NCBI RefSeq assembly: GCF_013522925.1 | Contig: NZ_JAAMQU010000004.1 | Coordinates: 186,001 to 250,000, forward strand | Length of the DNA: 64,000 nucleotides | DNA from: Pseudomonas japonica | Lineage (GTDB): Bacteria; Pseudomonadota; Gammaproteobacteria; Pseudomonadales; Pseudomonadaceae | Reading direction: 5' to 3' | Part shown: piece after piece, positions 34,150 to 43,758 of the stretch | Layout of the letters: each line of letters opens with the position of its first letter | Position numbering within the stretch: position 1 is the first letter of the stretch | Made by a program: the position numbers and the translations under genes | The notes under the pieces: model-generated | The model's input: only the letters and a program-made list of their open reading frames with translations | Told to the model about the DNA's origin: nothing | Database searches by the model: none

Positions 34150-35142
34150 TCACACCCAGCGAAGCCGCCGATAGAGCAACCACTGCCCCACTGCCACCGC
34201 GAGGGTGACACCACAGGTAATGAAGAAACCTTCAGGGTTGTCCGCGCCCGGCAAACCACCCACGTTCATGCCCAGCAATCCGGTAATGAATGTGATTGGC
34301 AGAAAGATCCCGGTCACCACGCCAAAACGGTACATGGTCCGGTTCATCCGCTCGCTGAGCTGCCGCTGCTCGGCCTCGAGCAGCAGGGCCACCCGTTCGC
34401 GGTTCAACTCCAGCTCTTCAAGGTAGCGGATCAAGCTGTTGTTCAGCTCGTTCCAGTAGTCACTGTCCTGGCCTGCGAACCACCCAGGGCAGTTGCGGGC
34501 CAGCAGTGCGAACAGGTCGCGCTGAGGCGCCAGGAAGCGCCGCAAACCGGCAGCCCTGCGGCGCAGGTGCAAAAGGCTGGAATGCTCGGGGGCGTAGCCG
34601 TCTTCGGCGTCCACGCGCTCTTCTTCGGCATCCAGCGTTTCGGTAAGTTGGTCGACTACCGCCTGGATGCGCTCAGTGAGCCGCTCGGCAAGATAAAGCA
34701 CCAGATCCGCGGCATTGCGCGGCCCGTCACCGGCCGCAAGCCGGGCAACCAGGTCTTCGGTGGCGCGCAACGAACGCAGTCGCAGGGAAATCACCCGGCG
34801 TTCCTCGGCGAAGATCCGCACCGACACCATGTCTTCAGGCTGGGCGCCCGGGTTGAGGTTGATGCCTCTGAGGAACAGCAAAAATTGCGAGTTGGGCAGT
34901 GGCACCAGCCGCGGCCGAGTGTTCTCCTCCAGCAGGAGGTCACAGCTGAAATCGTTCAACCCGCTACGCTCGCGTAACCAGGCCTGGGTCTGGGAATGGC
35001 CACGATCCCAGTGCAGCCACAGGCTTTCGTGCTCGCCCAGGCTCAGGCCTGGGAGTTCATCGCGGGTAATCGTACGTGCACCGCCCTGCCCGTTCAGCAC
35101 CAGGGCGTGCACCAGCCCACCCGAATTGTCGTGTTCAACCAT
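34150..35142 (-). CDS. cmaX: CmaX, CorA/ZntB-family metal-ion transporter
   Basis: 330 residues from the ATG at 35142 (a TTG at 35154 is possible). A long cytoplasmic N-terminal funnel (to about residue 265) with a helical run (LYLAERLTERIQAVVDQLTETLDAEEERV) is followed by two membrane helices with the family motif GMNVGG between them (GIFLPITFITGLLGMNVGGLPGADN). CorA/ZntB proteins are pentameric channels for magnesium or zinc. The gene belongs to the cmaX-crfX-cmpX-sigX-oprF cluster; substrate not proven. Confidence 0.92.
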   Translation of the reverse strand: MVEHDNSGGLVHALVLNGQGGARTITRDELPGLSLGEHESLWLHWDRGHSQTQAWLRERSGLNDFSCDLLLEENTRPRLVPLPNSQFLLFLRGINLNPGAQPEDMVSVRIFAEERRVISLRLRSLRATEDLVARLAAGDGPRNAADLVLYLAERLTERIQAVVDQLTETLDAEEERVDAEDGYAPEHSSLLHLRRRAAGLRRFLAPQRDLFALLARNCPGWFAGQDSDYWNELNNSLIRYLEELELNRERVALLLEAEQRQLSERMNRTMYRFGVVTGIFLPITFITGLLGMNVGGLPGADNPEGFFITCGVTLAVAVGQWLLYRRLRWV

Positions 35143-35166
35143 CAGCGACTGCAAATCCTCTGCTTT

Positions 35167-35655
35167 TTATTCAGGCATGCTCAGGGGAACCGGCGAAACG
35201 ATCACACCGTTGTTGTCGGCGTACAGGTAATCGCCGGGCTTGAGTGTGACCCCCGCGAAGGTCACCGGCACATTGAGGTCGCCGATCCCGCGCTTGTCGG
35301 TCTTCATGGGATGGGTAGCCAGCGCCTGCACGCCAAGGTCGGTCTGCGCGATCATGTCCACGTCACGGATGCAACCGTAGATGAGCACACCTTCCCAACC
35401 ATTGTGTGCAGCCTTCTCTGCCAGCAGGTCGCCCAGCAAGGCACGGCGCAGCGAACCGCCGCCATCGACGACCAGCACCTTGCCCTTGCCGTCGGTTTCC
35501 ACCTGCGCTTTCACCAGCGAGTTGTCTTCGTGGCACTTGATGGTCACGATCTCTCCGCCAAAGGAGTCGCGGCCACCAAAATTGCTGAACATCGGTTCAA
35601 GCACTTGCACGTGTTCGGGGTAGGCGTCACACAGATCAGGCGTCAGGTAGTGCAT
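35167..35655 (-). CDS. rraA: RraA-family protein (regulator of RNase E / HMG aldolase-like)
   Basis: 162 residues from the ATG at 35655 with an AAGGAG site. The fold signatures are [36 protein letters not shown], the central [21 protein letters not shown], and [13 protein letters not shown]. coli RraA trims RNase E activity by binding its degradosome scaffold. Close relatives are 4-hydroxy-4-methyl-2-oxoglutarate aldolases, which keep a D-x20-R-D motif; the RDVD here falls in that position, so aldolase activity remains possible. Confidence 0.9.
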   Translation of the reverse strand: MHYLTPDLCDAYPEHVQVLEPMFSNFGGRDSFGGEIVTIKCHEDNSLVKAQVETDGKGKVLVVDGGGSLRRALLGDLLAEKAAHNGWEGVLIYGCIRDVDMIAQTDLGVQALATHPMKTDKRGIGDLNVPVTFAGVTLKPGDYLYADNNGVIVSPVPLSMPE

Positions 35656-35688
35656 GGTGAACTCCTTTTTCGCGAGTGAGCAGGCCTG

Positions 35689-35988
35689 CTAGATGTCCAG
35701 GCCGAGACGATCGCCATCATAGGCCACCGGCCAGCGGATAAGCGAGCCACAGTGGCCTTGCCGCGGCCGGCCGCTGTGCACATCAAACTCGATCCCGTGG
35801 CGCCGGCAGCGCAGCACCCCATTGGCCAGGGTACCGTCATGCAAGGGCGCGCCCTGATGAGGGCAGCGATTTTCGAACAGCAAGTGCTGCCCCTGGTCCA
35901 CGATGAGCAACAACTGGCGGCCGGCCACGGCGAATGCCCGCTTGTAACCGTCATCAAGGTTGACCAGACGCTCCAAGGCTACAAACAC
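35689..35988 (-). CDS. Rieske [2Fe-2S] domain protein
   Basis: 99 residues from a GTG at 35988, which has a GAGG site 8 bases upstream and begins after the estX stop; a TTG at 36042 would add 18 residues and overlap estX. The Rieske ligands are all visible: C42 and H44 (FENRCPHQGAPLHDG) and C61 and H64 (VLRCRRHGIEFD). Stand-alone Rieske proteins of this size act as ferredoxins for oxygenases or reductases in the cytoplasm. The electron partner is unknown. The conserved position between rraA and estX suggests a shared role not yet defined. Confidence 0.87.
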   Translation of the reverse strand: MFVALERLVNLDDGYKRAFAVAGRQLLLIVDQGQHLLFENRCPHQGAPLHDGTLANGVLRCRRHGIEFDVHSGRPRQGHCGSLIRWPVAYDGDRLGLDI

Positions 35989-36013
35989 AAGGTTCACCTC
36001 ATCAGGAAGTGGT

Positions 36014-37006
36014 TCAGAGCTTAGCCTCTGCTTCTGTTCCAACGCTAGCCTGAGGCAGCCTGCGCGCGGGCGCGGCCAACCAGCGCTGAACCAATGGCCA
36101 TACCTCAGCCTGGGCGGCCTTGCTTACCAGCATGTCCACGTGGCCGAAATCCTCACTGAAGCCCTGATCGCGGCCCAACAGCAGGAACTGGCCCTGCGCG
36201 CCGAAACGCTCGAACAGCTGCTCGCAGGCCCAAGGTGGGTCTTGCCGGTCTCCGGCACCTGCCACCGCCAGCACCGGCAGGTGCACGTCCGCCAACCCGT
36301 CACGCCAATCCGCTGCCTTGCGCCCCATCCGTCGCCGTAGCCCGTGCCAACGCAACAGCTCCAGCGCCACACCGGCCGGTTCGTCTTCCGGGCCACGTTT
36401 GAAGCGAGGGCCGGACACATGGTCCATACCGCGCATGATCAACCGCCCGAGCCAATTGAAGGGTGCCACCCGAAGCGGCCATGGCGCACGGCTCACCTGG
36501 CTGCCGAACAGCGCCACGCCAGCGAGCTCATCGGCGGCAAGGGTTTGCTCACCCAGCGCCATTGCCAGGGTGATCCCCCCAAGGGAGTGGCCGAGCCAAC
36601 AGGGCCGCTGCCCGCTCAATTCGGTCACGAAGGCGTTGATCACGGGCAGGTCGTAGCGGGCGTAATCGGCCACACCGTTGTGCCGATAGGCCTGGTTGCG
36701 CGGCGACAGGCCGTGCCCGCGCATCTCGGGAATCCACACGTCGTAACCCGCCCGCGCCAGGGTCGCGCCAAGCCCGATGCCTTTGGGGGAATACCAGAAG
36801 CGGCGATTGGAAAAACTGCCATGAAGCAGTATCACCGGTGCACCGCGCTCTGCGGCAGCATCGGCCAGGCCCAGCCGCGTAACGGCCAGCTCCACGGAAG
36901 GGTCAGGGCTGTTGGCGGCCTTGATCCGGTAGACGTCTTCACTGAGGTCGCCGCATCGCTCCGCACGGAGCAAGGCGACTGGAAATAAATGGCTGCTGCT
37001 TTGCAT
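36014..37006 (-). CDS. estX: Alpha/beta hydrolase EstX
   Basis: 330 residues. The oxyanion region [14 protein letters not shown], the nucleophile elbow GHSLGG ([15 protein letters not shown]), the acid-loop region [23 protein letters not shown] and a late His (EDFGHVDML) give a complete Ser-Asp-His triad. Cytoplasmic, no signal peptide. Known as EstX in the conserved ppsA-oprF interval of pseudomonads; the natural ester or thioester substrate is not known. A strong terminator separates it from ppsA upstream. Confidence 0.88.
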   Translation of the reverse strand: MQSSSHLFPVALLRAERCGDLSEDVYRIKAANSPDPSVELAVTRLGLADAAAERGAPVILLHGSFSNRRFWYSPKGIGLGATLARAGYDVWIPEMRGHGLSPRNQAYRHNGVADYARYDLPVINAFVTELSGQRPCWLGHSLGGITLAMALGEQTLAADELAGVALFGSQVSRAPWPLRVAPFNWLGRLIMRGMDHVSGPRFKRGPEDEPAGVALELLRWHGLRRRMGRKAADWRDGLADVHLPVLAVAGAGDRQDPPWACEQLFERFGAQGQFLLLGRDQGFSEDFGHVDMLVSKAAQAEVWPLVQRWLAAPARRLPQASVGTEAEAKL

Positions 37007-37028
37007 GGTTCAGAGGCTTTCGAAGGAG

Positions 37029-37075
37029 AAAAATCACACCCCCGGCTGGCGCTGAGGCCAGGCGGGGGCGTGATT
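37029..37075 (-). terminator. Rho-independent terminator of ppsA
   Basis: Reading leftward, TCACGCCCCCG...CGGGGGTGTGA forms a long stem (37034-37073) with an inner GGC/GCC stem, followed by TTTTT at 37033-37029. It directly follows the ppsA stop at 37082. Confidence 0.88.
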
Positions 37076-37081
37076 ATCTGC

Positions 37082-39451
37082 TTAAGCCTGCCCTTCTGCC
37101 AGGAAGAACCAGGTTTCCAGGACAGAATCGGGGTTCAGCGACACGCTTTCGATGCCCTGTTCCATCAGCCAGCGGGCAAGGTCGGGGTGATCCGAAGGGC
37201 CCTGGCCGCAGATGCCAATGTACTTGCCAGCCTTGTTGCACGCCTGGATGGCGTTGGCCAACAGCTTCTTCACCGCCGGGTTTCGCTCGTCGAACAGGTG
37301 GGCAATGATGCCCGAGTCCCGATCCAGCCCCAGGGTGAGCTGGGTGAGGTCGTTGGAGCCGATGGAAAAGCCATCGAAGAACTCCAGGAACTCATCGGCC
37401 AGCAGCGCGTTGGAAGGCAGCTCGCACATCATGATGACGCGCAGGCCGTTGTCGCCCCGCTTCAGGCCATTGCTGGCGAGCAGGTCCACCACCTGGCTGG
37501 CTTCGCCCAGGGTGCGCACGAACGGCACCATGATTTCCACGTTGTCCAGGCCCATGGTTTCACGCACACGCTTGAGGGCGCGGCATTCCAGCTCGAAGCA
37601 GTCGCGGAAGGACTCGCTGATGTAGCGGGAGGCACCGCGGAAGCCCAGCATCGGGTTTTCTTCTTCCGGCTCGTACAGCTTGCCGCCGATGAGGTTGGCG
37701 TACTCGTTGGACTTGAAGTCCGACAGGCGCACGATCACCTTTTTCGGATAGAACGCGGCAGCCAGGGTACTGATGCCTTCTACCAGCTTCTCGACGTAGA
37801 AGCCGACCGGGTCGTCGTAGCCGGCGATGCGCTTGTCTACGCTGTCCTTGATTTCCACCGGCAAGTCGGCGTAGTTCAGCAGTGCCTTGGGGTGCACGCC
37901 GATCATGCGGTTGATGATGAACTCCAGCCGCGCCAGGCCTACGCCGGCGTTCGGCAGCTGGGCGAAGTCGAATGCGCGGTCGGGGTTGCCCACGTTCATC
38001 ATGATCTTGAACGGCAGCTCCGGCATGGCATCGACGGAGTTCTTCTTGATGTCGAAGCCCAGCTCGCCTTCGAAGATGTAGCCAGTGTCGCCTTCGGCGC
38101 AAGATACGGTCACGCCCTGCCCGTCCTTGAGCAACTGGGTGGCATTGCCGCAGCCCACCACGGCAGGAATGCCCAGCTCACGCGCGATGATCGCGGCGTG
38201 ACAGGTACGCCCGCCGCGGTTGGTGACGATGGCGCTGGCGCGCTTCATCACAGGTTCCCAATCCGGGTCGGTCATGTCCGACACCAGTACGTCACCGGGC
38301 TGCACCTTGTCCATTTCAGACACATCACGGATCACCCGCACCTTGCCGGCGCCGATGCGCTGGCCAATGGCGCGACCTTCCACCAGCACCGTGCCCTTTT
38401 CCTTGAGCAGGTAGCGCTCCATCACGTTGGCACTGGAGCGGCTTTTCACGGTTTCGGGGCGGGCCTGCACGATGTACAGCTTGCCGTCGTCCCCGTCCTT
38501 GGCCCACTCGATGTCCATCGGGCGGCCATAGTGCTTCTCGATGATCATGGCCTGCTTGGCCAACTCGCTCACTTCGGCGTCGGAGAGGCAGAAACGCGCG
38601 CGCTCGGCCTTCTCCACATCCACGGTTTTCACCGAGCGGCCAGCCTTGGCTTCGTCGCCGTAGACCATCTTGATGGCCTTGCTGCCCAGGTTGCGGCGCA
38701 GGATGGCCGGGCGGCCCGCTTCGAGCGTGCCCTTGTGCACATAAAATTCATCAGGGTTCACCGCGCCCTGCACCACGGTTTCGCCCAGGCCATAGGCGCC
38801 GGTGATGAACACCACGTCACGGAAGCCCGACTCGGTGTCCAGCGTGAACATCACGCCTGCGGTACCGGTTTCGGAGCGGACCATGCGCTGCACGCCTGCC
38901 GACAGGGCTACCAGCTTGTGATCGAAACCCTGGTGAACCCGGTAGGCGATGGCGCGGTCATTGAACAGCGAGGCGAACACTTCCTTGGCGGCACGGATCA
39001 CGTTTTCAACGCCACGGATGTTCAGGAAGGTTTCCTGCTGGCCGGCGAAGGACGCGTCAGGAAGGTCTTCGGCGGTGGCCGAGGAGCGCACGGCCACGGC
39101 GATGTCCGGATTGCCTTGGGACAGCAGGGCGAAGTGCTCGCGGATTTCGTTGTTGAGCTGCTCGGGGAACTCGGCTTCCATGACCCATTGGCGGATCTGG
39201 GCACCGGTACGCGCAAGGGCGTTGACGTCATCCACGTCCAGGGCGTCGAGGGCGGCGTGGATCTGGTCGTTCAGCCCGCTCTGCTCCAGGAAGTCCCTGT
39301 AGGCCTGGGCAGTGGTGGCGAAGCCACCCGGTACCGATACACCGGCGCCCGCGAGGTTACTGATCATCTCGCCCAGGGATGCGTTTTTGCCCCCCACGTG
39401 CTCTACATCATGGACGCCGAGCTTATCGAGGGAAACTACGTAATCTACCAA
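37082..39451 (-). CDS. ppsA: Phosphoenolpyruvate synthase
   Basis: 789 residues from a TTG at 39451, supported by GGAGA 7 bases upstream and the conserved start [28 protein letters not shown]. The ATP-grasp part is N-terminal (about 1-350), the swivelling phosphohistidine domain contains the catalytic His in [23 protein letters not shown], and the C-terminal PEP-binding barrel has the Cys region [18 protein letters not shown]. It makes PEP from pyruvate, ATP and water for gluconeogenesis. Its divergent neighbour ppsR encodes the kinase/phosphorylase that switches it off and on. Confidence 0.97.
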   Translation of the reverse strand: MVDYVVSLDKLGVHDVEHVGGKNASLGEMISNLAGAGVSVPGGFATTAQAYRDFLEQSGLNDQIHAALDALDVDDVNALARTGAQIRQWVMEAEFPEQLNNEIREHFALLSQGNPDIAVAVRSSATAEDLPDASFAGQQETFLNIRGVENVIRAAKEVFASLFNDRAIAYRVHQGFDHKLVALSAGVQRMVRSETGTAGVMFTLDTESGFRDVVFITGAYGLGETVVQGAVNPDEFYVHKGTLEAGRPAILRRNLGSKAIKMVYGDEAKAGRSVKTVDVEKAERARFCLSDAEVSELAKQAMIIEKHYGRPMDIEWAKDGDDGKLYIVQARPETVKSRSSANVMERYLLKEKGTVLVEGRAIGQRIGAGKVRVIRDVSEMDKVQPGDVLVSDMTDPDWEPVMKRASAIVTNRGGRTCHAAIIARELGIPAVVGCGNATQLLKDGQGVTVSCAEGDTGYIFEGELGFDIKKNSVDAMPELPFKIMMNVGNPDRAFDFAQLPNAGVGLARLEFIINRMIGVHPKALLNYADLPVEIKDSVDKRIAGYDDPVGFYVEKLVEGISTLAAAFYPKKVIVRLSDFKSNEYANLIGGKLYEPEEENPMLGFRGASRYISESFRDCFELECRALKRVRETMGLDNVEIMVPFVRTLGEASQVVDLLASNGLKRGDNGLRVIMMCELPSNALLADEFLEFFDGFSIGSNDLTQLTLGLDRDSGIIAHLFDERNPAVKKLLANAIQACNKAGKYIGICGQGPSDHPDLARWLMEQGIESVSLNPDSVLETWFFLAEGQA

Positions 39452-39613
39452 GGTGATGTCTCCGCAAAAGGATTTGGACCAGGCGCCTTCATGGCGCCCT
39501 ACGGGGCACAGTGGCCCGAGTCTTCGAAATGCGTGAGAATGCGAGACTCGAGCCCAACGAAACGGGCCGATGATATCTCAGGATTCTTCCGCAGCCTAAG
39601 CCCCGGGGCGCAA

Positions 39614-40432
39614 ATGAAACGATCAGCTTTCTTTATCTCTGACGGCACCGGCATCACTGCTGAAACGCTTGGCCAGAGTTTGCTCGCGCAATTCGAAACC
39701 ATAACGTTCAACAAGTTCACCCGCCCCTATATCGACAGCGTGGAAAAAGCGCGGGCAATGGTGCAACAAATCAACGCCGCGGCGGACCGCGACGGGGTAC
39801 GACCGATCATATTCGATACCATTGTGAACCAGGACATTCGCGAGATTCTCGCCACCTCCAATGGCTTCATGATCGACATCTTCTCCACCTTCCTGGCGCC
39901 GCTGGAACTGGAGCTGGGGTCCCATTCCTCCTACTCCGTGGGCAAGTCCCATTCCATCGCGCGCAACTCCAACTACATGGATCGTATCGAGGCGGTGAAC
40001 TTCGCGCTGGACAACGACGACGGTGCCCGCACCCATTATTACGACAAAGCCGACTTGATATTGGTGGGCGTGTCGCGATCAGGCAAGACCCCGACGTGCC
40101 TGTACATGGCAATGCAATTCGGGATCCGCGCGGCCAACTATCCGCTCACCGAAGAAGACATGGAGCGTCTGCAGTTGCCCACCGTACTACGTGCTCATCG
40201 GCATAAGCTGTTCGGGCTTACCATCGACGCTGATCGGCTTACCGCGATCCGCCATGAACGCAAGGCCAACAGCCGTTACTCAAGTTTTGCCCAGTGCGAA
40301 TTCGAAGTGCGCGAAGTAGAGAGCCTGTTCCGCCGGGAGAATATTCCGAATATCAACTCCACGCATTTTTCGGTAGAGGAAATATCTGCAAAGATTCTCG
40401 TGGAAATGGGCGTGGAAAGGCGCTTCAAATAA
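39614..40432 (+). CDS. ppsR: PEP synthase regulatory protein (kinase/pyrophosphorylase, DUF299)
   Basis: 272 residues from the ATG at 39614. The start [27 protein letters not shown] and the P-loop [15 protein letters not shown] are the DUF299 hallmarks. It uses ADP to phosphorylate a threonine next to the catalytic His of PEP synthase (inactivation) and phosphate to remove it (reactivation). Divergent from ppsA with 162 bases between starts. An antisense frame continues upstream through ppsA, but the ATG here is the conserved start. Confidence 0.94.
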   Translation: MKRSAFFISDGTGITAETLGQSLLAQFETITFNKFTRPYIDSVEKARAMVQQINAAADRDGVRPIIFDTIVNQDIREILATSNGFMIDIFSTFLAPLELELGSHSSYSVGKSHSIARNSNYMDRIEAVNFALDNDDGARTHYYDKADLILVGVSRSGKTPTCLYMAMQFGIRAANYPLTEEDMERLQLPTVLRAHRHKLFGLTIDADRLTAIRHERKANSRYSSFAQCEFEVREVESLFRRENIPNINSTHFSVEEISAKILVEMGVERRFK

Positions 40433-40632
40433 CAGGCTCGTCTCTGGCAACGGCACATACGACCGTAGATAAGTTGTCACCGGATGTGCCGACACGCTGC
40501 AGGCGTCGCATCCATGGCATGATGGCACCGTGCTTCAACTGGCGTCATAAAACCACCGTGCTAGAATGCGCCGCCCCGAAAGGCCGGCCGTTGGCTGTTC
40601 CTTCCGCCCTGACAAGCCACTGCCCAGGTCAC

Positions 40633-41169
40633 ATGAGAACACCCAGACTCCCTTCCCTGCTCGGCCTGCTGCTGGTACCCGGCCTGGGCCTGGCCTCAGA
40701 GAAAACCACCTACGGCCTGAACGAGTACGCCCGCCTGGACGAGATCGACCTCGAGGTTGCGGCCAAGCTCGACACCGGCGCCATCACCGCTTCGCTCAGC
40801 GCGCGGGACATCAAGCGGTTCAAGCGCAACGGCGAGTCGTGGGTACGGTTTTATCTGGCCATCGACGAAGCCCATCAGCACCCCATCGAGCGCCCGCTGG
40901 CCCGGATCAGCCGGATCAAGCGGCGCGCCGGCGACTATGATCCAGACGCAGGCAAGCACTACACGGCGCGGCCGGTGATCGCGCTCAACGTTTGCATGGG
41001 CAAGGCCATGCGGCGCATAGAGGTGAACTTGACCGACCGCAGCGCATTCCAATATCCGCTTCTGGTGGGCTCCGAAGCGCTCAAGCGGTTCGACGCCCTG
41101 GTCGACCCCGCCTCGAAATACACCGCCGGCAAGCCCGCCTGCGCCCCTGACGTTTCCATCGCCGAGTAG
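40633..41169 (+). CDS. Secreted retropepsin-like aspartic protease (RimB/PF05618 family)
   Basis: 178 residues from the ATG at 40633, where a signal peptide starts (MRTPRLPSLLGLLLVPGLGLAS). The mature protein opens EKTTYGLNEYARLDEIDLEVAAKLDTGA, with the D47-T48-G49 catalytic motif of retropepsin-like enzymes and the following ITASLSARDIKRF strand. It is of the family once called ATP-dependent zinc protease and including RimB. Unlike cytoplasmic RimB, this one appears exported. It is followed after 5 bases by the membrane transglutaminase-like gene and then an ATP-grasp ligase. A single DTG per chain means it should act as a dimer. Confidence 0.85.
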   Translation: MRTPRLPSLLGLLLVPGLGLASEKTTYGLNEYARLDEIDLEVAAKLDTGAITASLSARDIKRFKRNGESWVRFYLAIDEAHQHPIERPLARISRIKRRAGDYDPDAGKHYTARPVIALNVCMGKAMRRIEVNLTDRSAFQYPLLVGSEALKRFDALVDPASKYTAGKPACAPDVSIAE

Positions 41170-41174
41170 CCTGA

Positions 41175-42716
41175 ATGCGTTCGCTCACCCTTCACCTCAA
41201 GCTGCTGATCCTGATCCTGCTACTGCTGGGCGCCGGCATCACGGGTTACCAGATTTTCGCGCTCGGCATCCCGGTTTCGGAGGACGAAACCGACGACCTG
41301 TGGAACATCGACGCCAAGGTGGAATTCGTGCCCACGCCGAAAACCCCGGTGAAGGTGCAGATGTACGTACCGCCGCTCACCAGCGACTACGTGAGCCTCA
41401 ACGAAAGCTTCATTTCCAACAACTATGGCGTGAGCGTCAATCGCATCGACAGCAACCGCAAGGTCACCTGGTCCTCGCGGCGGGCGTCGGGCAACCAGAC
41501 CCTCTACTACAGGCTGGTACTGACCAAGCGCTACAGCAACGAGAAGCCCAAGTACAAAGGCGCGATGTTCCGCGACAGCCTGGTGCTGGAGGGCCCGGAA
41601 AAGATCGCCGCCGAAGCTTTGCTTGCGCCGATCCGCCAGCACTCGGCGGACGTTGAAACCTTCATCAGCGAAACCATCCGGCGGGTGAACAACCTCAACG
41701 ACGACAACGTGAAGCTGCTGCTTGCGGGCGACCCTTCTCCCCAGCACAAGGCCAGCGTGGTCGACCTCCTGCTCTCCATTGCCCATGTGCCGATGGAGCG
41801 CGCCCACACGCTGCGCCTGGTAGCCGATCAACCGCAGTCGCCCGAGCTGTGGTTGCGCAGCTTCAATGGCAACAAGTGGTTGTACTTCAACCCCGATACC
41901 GGCGAGCAGGGCCTGCCCGCCGATCGCCTGTTGTGGTGGACCGGGGACGATCCGCTGGTCACCCTCGAAGGCGGCAAGAAGGTCACCGTCACGTTCAGCC
42001 TCAACAACAGCGAAATGAACGCCATCCGCCTGGCCAAGCTCACGGACGAAAGCACTGACGCCGACTTCCTCGCCTACTCGCTGTACAGCCTGCCGCTGCA
42101 AACCCAGCAAACCTTCATGGTGATGGTGATGATCCCCATCGGGGTGCTGGTGATTCTGGTGCTGCGCAACCTCATCGGCCTGCAAACCCTGGGCACCTTC
42201 ACGCCGGTGCTGATCGCCCTGGCGTTCCGGGAAACCCAGCTGGGCTACGGTATCGTGCTGTTTACCCTGATCACTGCGCTGGGCCTGTCGCTGCGCTCGT
42301 ACCTGGAACACCTGAAGCTGCAAATGCTGCCGCGGTTGTCGGTCGTGCTCACGTTCGTGGTGGTGCTGATTGCCGCCATCAGCCTGCTCAGCCACAAGCT
42401 GGGGCTTGAACGCGGGCTGTCGGTGGCGCTGTTCCCGATGGTGATCCTCACCATGACCATCGAGCGGCTGTCCATCAGCTGGGAAGAGCGCGGCGGTGCC
42501 CATGCGATGAAGGTGGCGGCGGGCACCCTGCTGGCCGCGTCGCTGGCCCACCTGTTGATGACCGTACCGGAGCTGGTGTACTTCGTGTTCACCTTCCCCG
42601 CCGTGCTGTTCATCCTCGTCGCCTTCATGCTCGCCATGGGCCGCTACCGGGGCTACCGCCTCACCGAGCTGCTGCGTTTCAAGGCGTTCGTCAAGGATCG
42701 CGAGGCAGACGCCTGA
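41175..42716 (+). CDS. Inactive transglutaminase fused to seven-helix membrane domain
   Basis: 513 residues. One N-terminal membrane helix (LHLKLLILILLLLGAGITGYQIF), a periplasmic domain of about 220 residues with a transglutaminase-like fold (LLLSIAHVPMERAHTLRLV, WLYFNPDTGEQGLP) but no catalytic Cys in the expected place, then about seven C-terminal helices (QTFMVMVMIPIGVLVILVLRNLIG, LGTFTPVLIALAF, LSVVLTFVVVLIAAISLL). This matches the 'inactive transglutaminase / 7TM' family. It sits between a retropepsin-like protease and an ATP-grasp ligase, with its stop overlapping the latter's ATG. Substrate and role are unknown to me. Confidence 0.87.
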   Translation: MRSLTLHLKLLILILLLLGAGITGYQIFALGIPVSEDETDDLWNIDAKVEFVPTPKTPVKVQMYVPPLTSDYVSLNESFISNNYGVSVNRIDSNRKVTWSSRRASGNQTLYYRLVLTKRYSNEKPKYKGAMFRDSLVLEGPEKIAAEALLAPIRQHSADVETFISETIRRVNNLNDDNVKLLLAGDPSPQHKASVVDLLLSIAHVPMERAHTLRLVADQPQSPELWLRSFNGNKWLYFNPDTGEQGLPADRLLWWTGDDPLVTLEGGKKVTVTFSLNNSEMNAIRLAKLTDESTDADFLAYSLYSLPLQTQQTFMVMVMIPIGVLVILVLRNLIGLQTLGTFTPVLIALAFRETQLGYGIVLFTLITALGLSLRSYLEHLKLQMLPRLSVVLTFVVVLIAAISLLSHKLGLERGLSVALFPMVILTMTIERLSISWEERGGAHAMKVAAGTLLAASLAHLLMTVPELVYFVFTFPAVLFILVAFMLAMGRYRGYRLTELLRFKAFVKDREADA

Positions 42717-43693
42717 TGTTCGGCCTGTTCAGAACCTGGAAGGCCCTGCAGGCGCGGGGCATCATGGGCATCAACCGACGCAACGCCGACTACGTGCTCA
42801 AGTACAACGACCGGCGCCTTTATCCCGTGGTGGACGACAAGATCATCACCAAGGAGCGGGCGATCGCCGCCGGCATTCAAGTGCCGGAGCTGTACGGCAT
42901 CATTTCCACGGAGAAGGAAATCGAGCAGCTGGACAAGATCGTGGGCGATCGCCCCGATTTTGTGATCAAGCCTGCCCAGGGGGCTGGCGGTGACGGAATC
43001 CTGGTGATTGGAGATCGCTTCGAGGATCGCTATCGCACGGTGTCGGGCAAGATCGTCAGCCGCTCGGAGATCGAATATCAGATTTCAAGCATTCTCACCG
43101 GCCTGTATTCCCTCGGCGGGCACCGGGACCGGGCGCTGATCGAATACCGGGTAGTCCCCGATCCGATCTTCAAGAGCATCAGCTATGAAGGCGTGCCGGA
43201 CATCCGCATCATCGTGCTGATGGGTTACCCGGTAATGGCGATGGTTCGCCTGCCCACTCGGCAGTCCAACGGCAAGGCCAACCTCCACCAGGGGGCGATC
43301 GGCGTTGGGGTAGACCTCGCCACTGGGGTTACCTTGCGCGGCACCTGGCTCAACAGCATCATCCACAAGCACCCGGACACCACCAATGACGTTCAAGGCG
43401 TACAGCTGCCCTATTGGGACGGCTTCATGGCCCTGGCGGCCGGCTGCTATGAGCTGTGCGGCCTGGGCTATATCGGCGTGGACATGGTGCTGGACCAGAA
43501 CCAGGGCCCGCTGATTCTCGAGCTCAATGCCCGCCCGGGGCTGAACATCCAGATCGCCAACGACTGCGGCCTGGCCCATCGCACCGAAGCTGTCGAAAGC
43601 CATGTGAACGCACTGAAGGCCGACGGGCGCAGCGAAACGCCCGAAGAGCGCGCCCGCTTCGCACAAGCGACATTTGGTCACGTGCGCCCCTGA
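42716..43693 (+). CDS. RimK-like ATP-grasp protein (alpha-L-glutamate ligase-like)
   Basis: 325 residues, ATG overlapping the previous stop. ATP-grasp motifs are clear: KITKERAIAAGIQVPELYG, FVIKPAQGAGGDGILVI (Gly-rich ATP loop), DIRIIVLMGYPVMAMVRLPT, and the metal-binding LILELNARPGLNIQIAN. This family ligates an amino acid or peptide through an acyl-phosphate; the exact acceptor is not known. Cytoplasmic. Co-encoding with an exported protease and a periplasm-facing membrane protein suggests that it builds or modifies a peptide-type product at the envelope, which is inference. Confidence 0.88.
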   Translation: MFGLFRTWKALQARGIMGINRRNADYVLKYNDRRLYPVVDDKIITKERAIAAGIQVPELYGIISTEKEIEQLDKIVGDRPDFVIKPAQGAGGDGILVIGDRFEDRYRTVSGKIVSRSEIEYQISSILTGLYSLGGHRDRALIEYRVVPDPIFKSISYEGVPDIRIIVLMGYPVMAMVRLPTRQSNGKANLHQGAIGVGVDLATGVTLRGTWLNSIIHKHPDTTNDVQGVQLPYWDGFMALAAGCYELCGLGYIGVDMVLDQNQGPLILELNARPGLNIQIANDCGLAHRTEAVESHVNALKADGRSETPEERARFAQATFGHVRP

Positions 43694-43758
43694 ATGGCTG
43701 GAGGCGCATCGGCCTTGGCACTACAATCGGCGCCCCTGCGTAACCCGCCGATGCCCTC

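Noticed and set aside
36989..40432. An 1147-codon rightward frame ending in the PEP synthase regulator
   Set aside because: The region before 39614 is antisense to ppsA; the conserved start of the regulator is at 39614.
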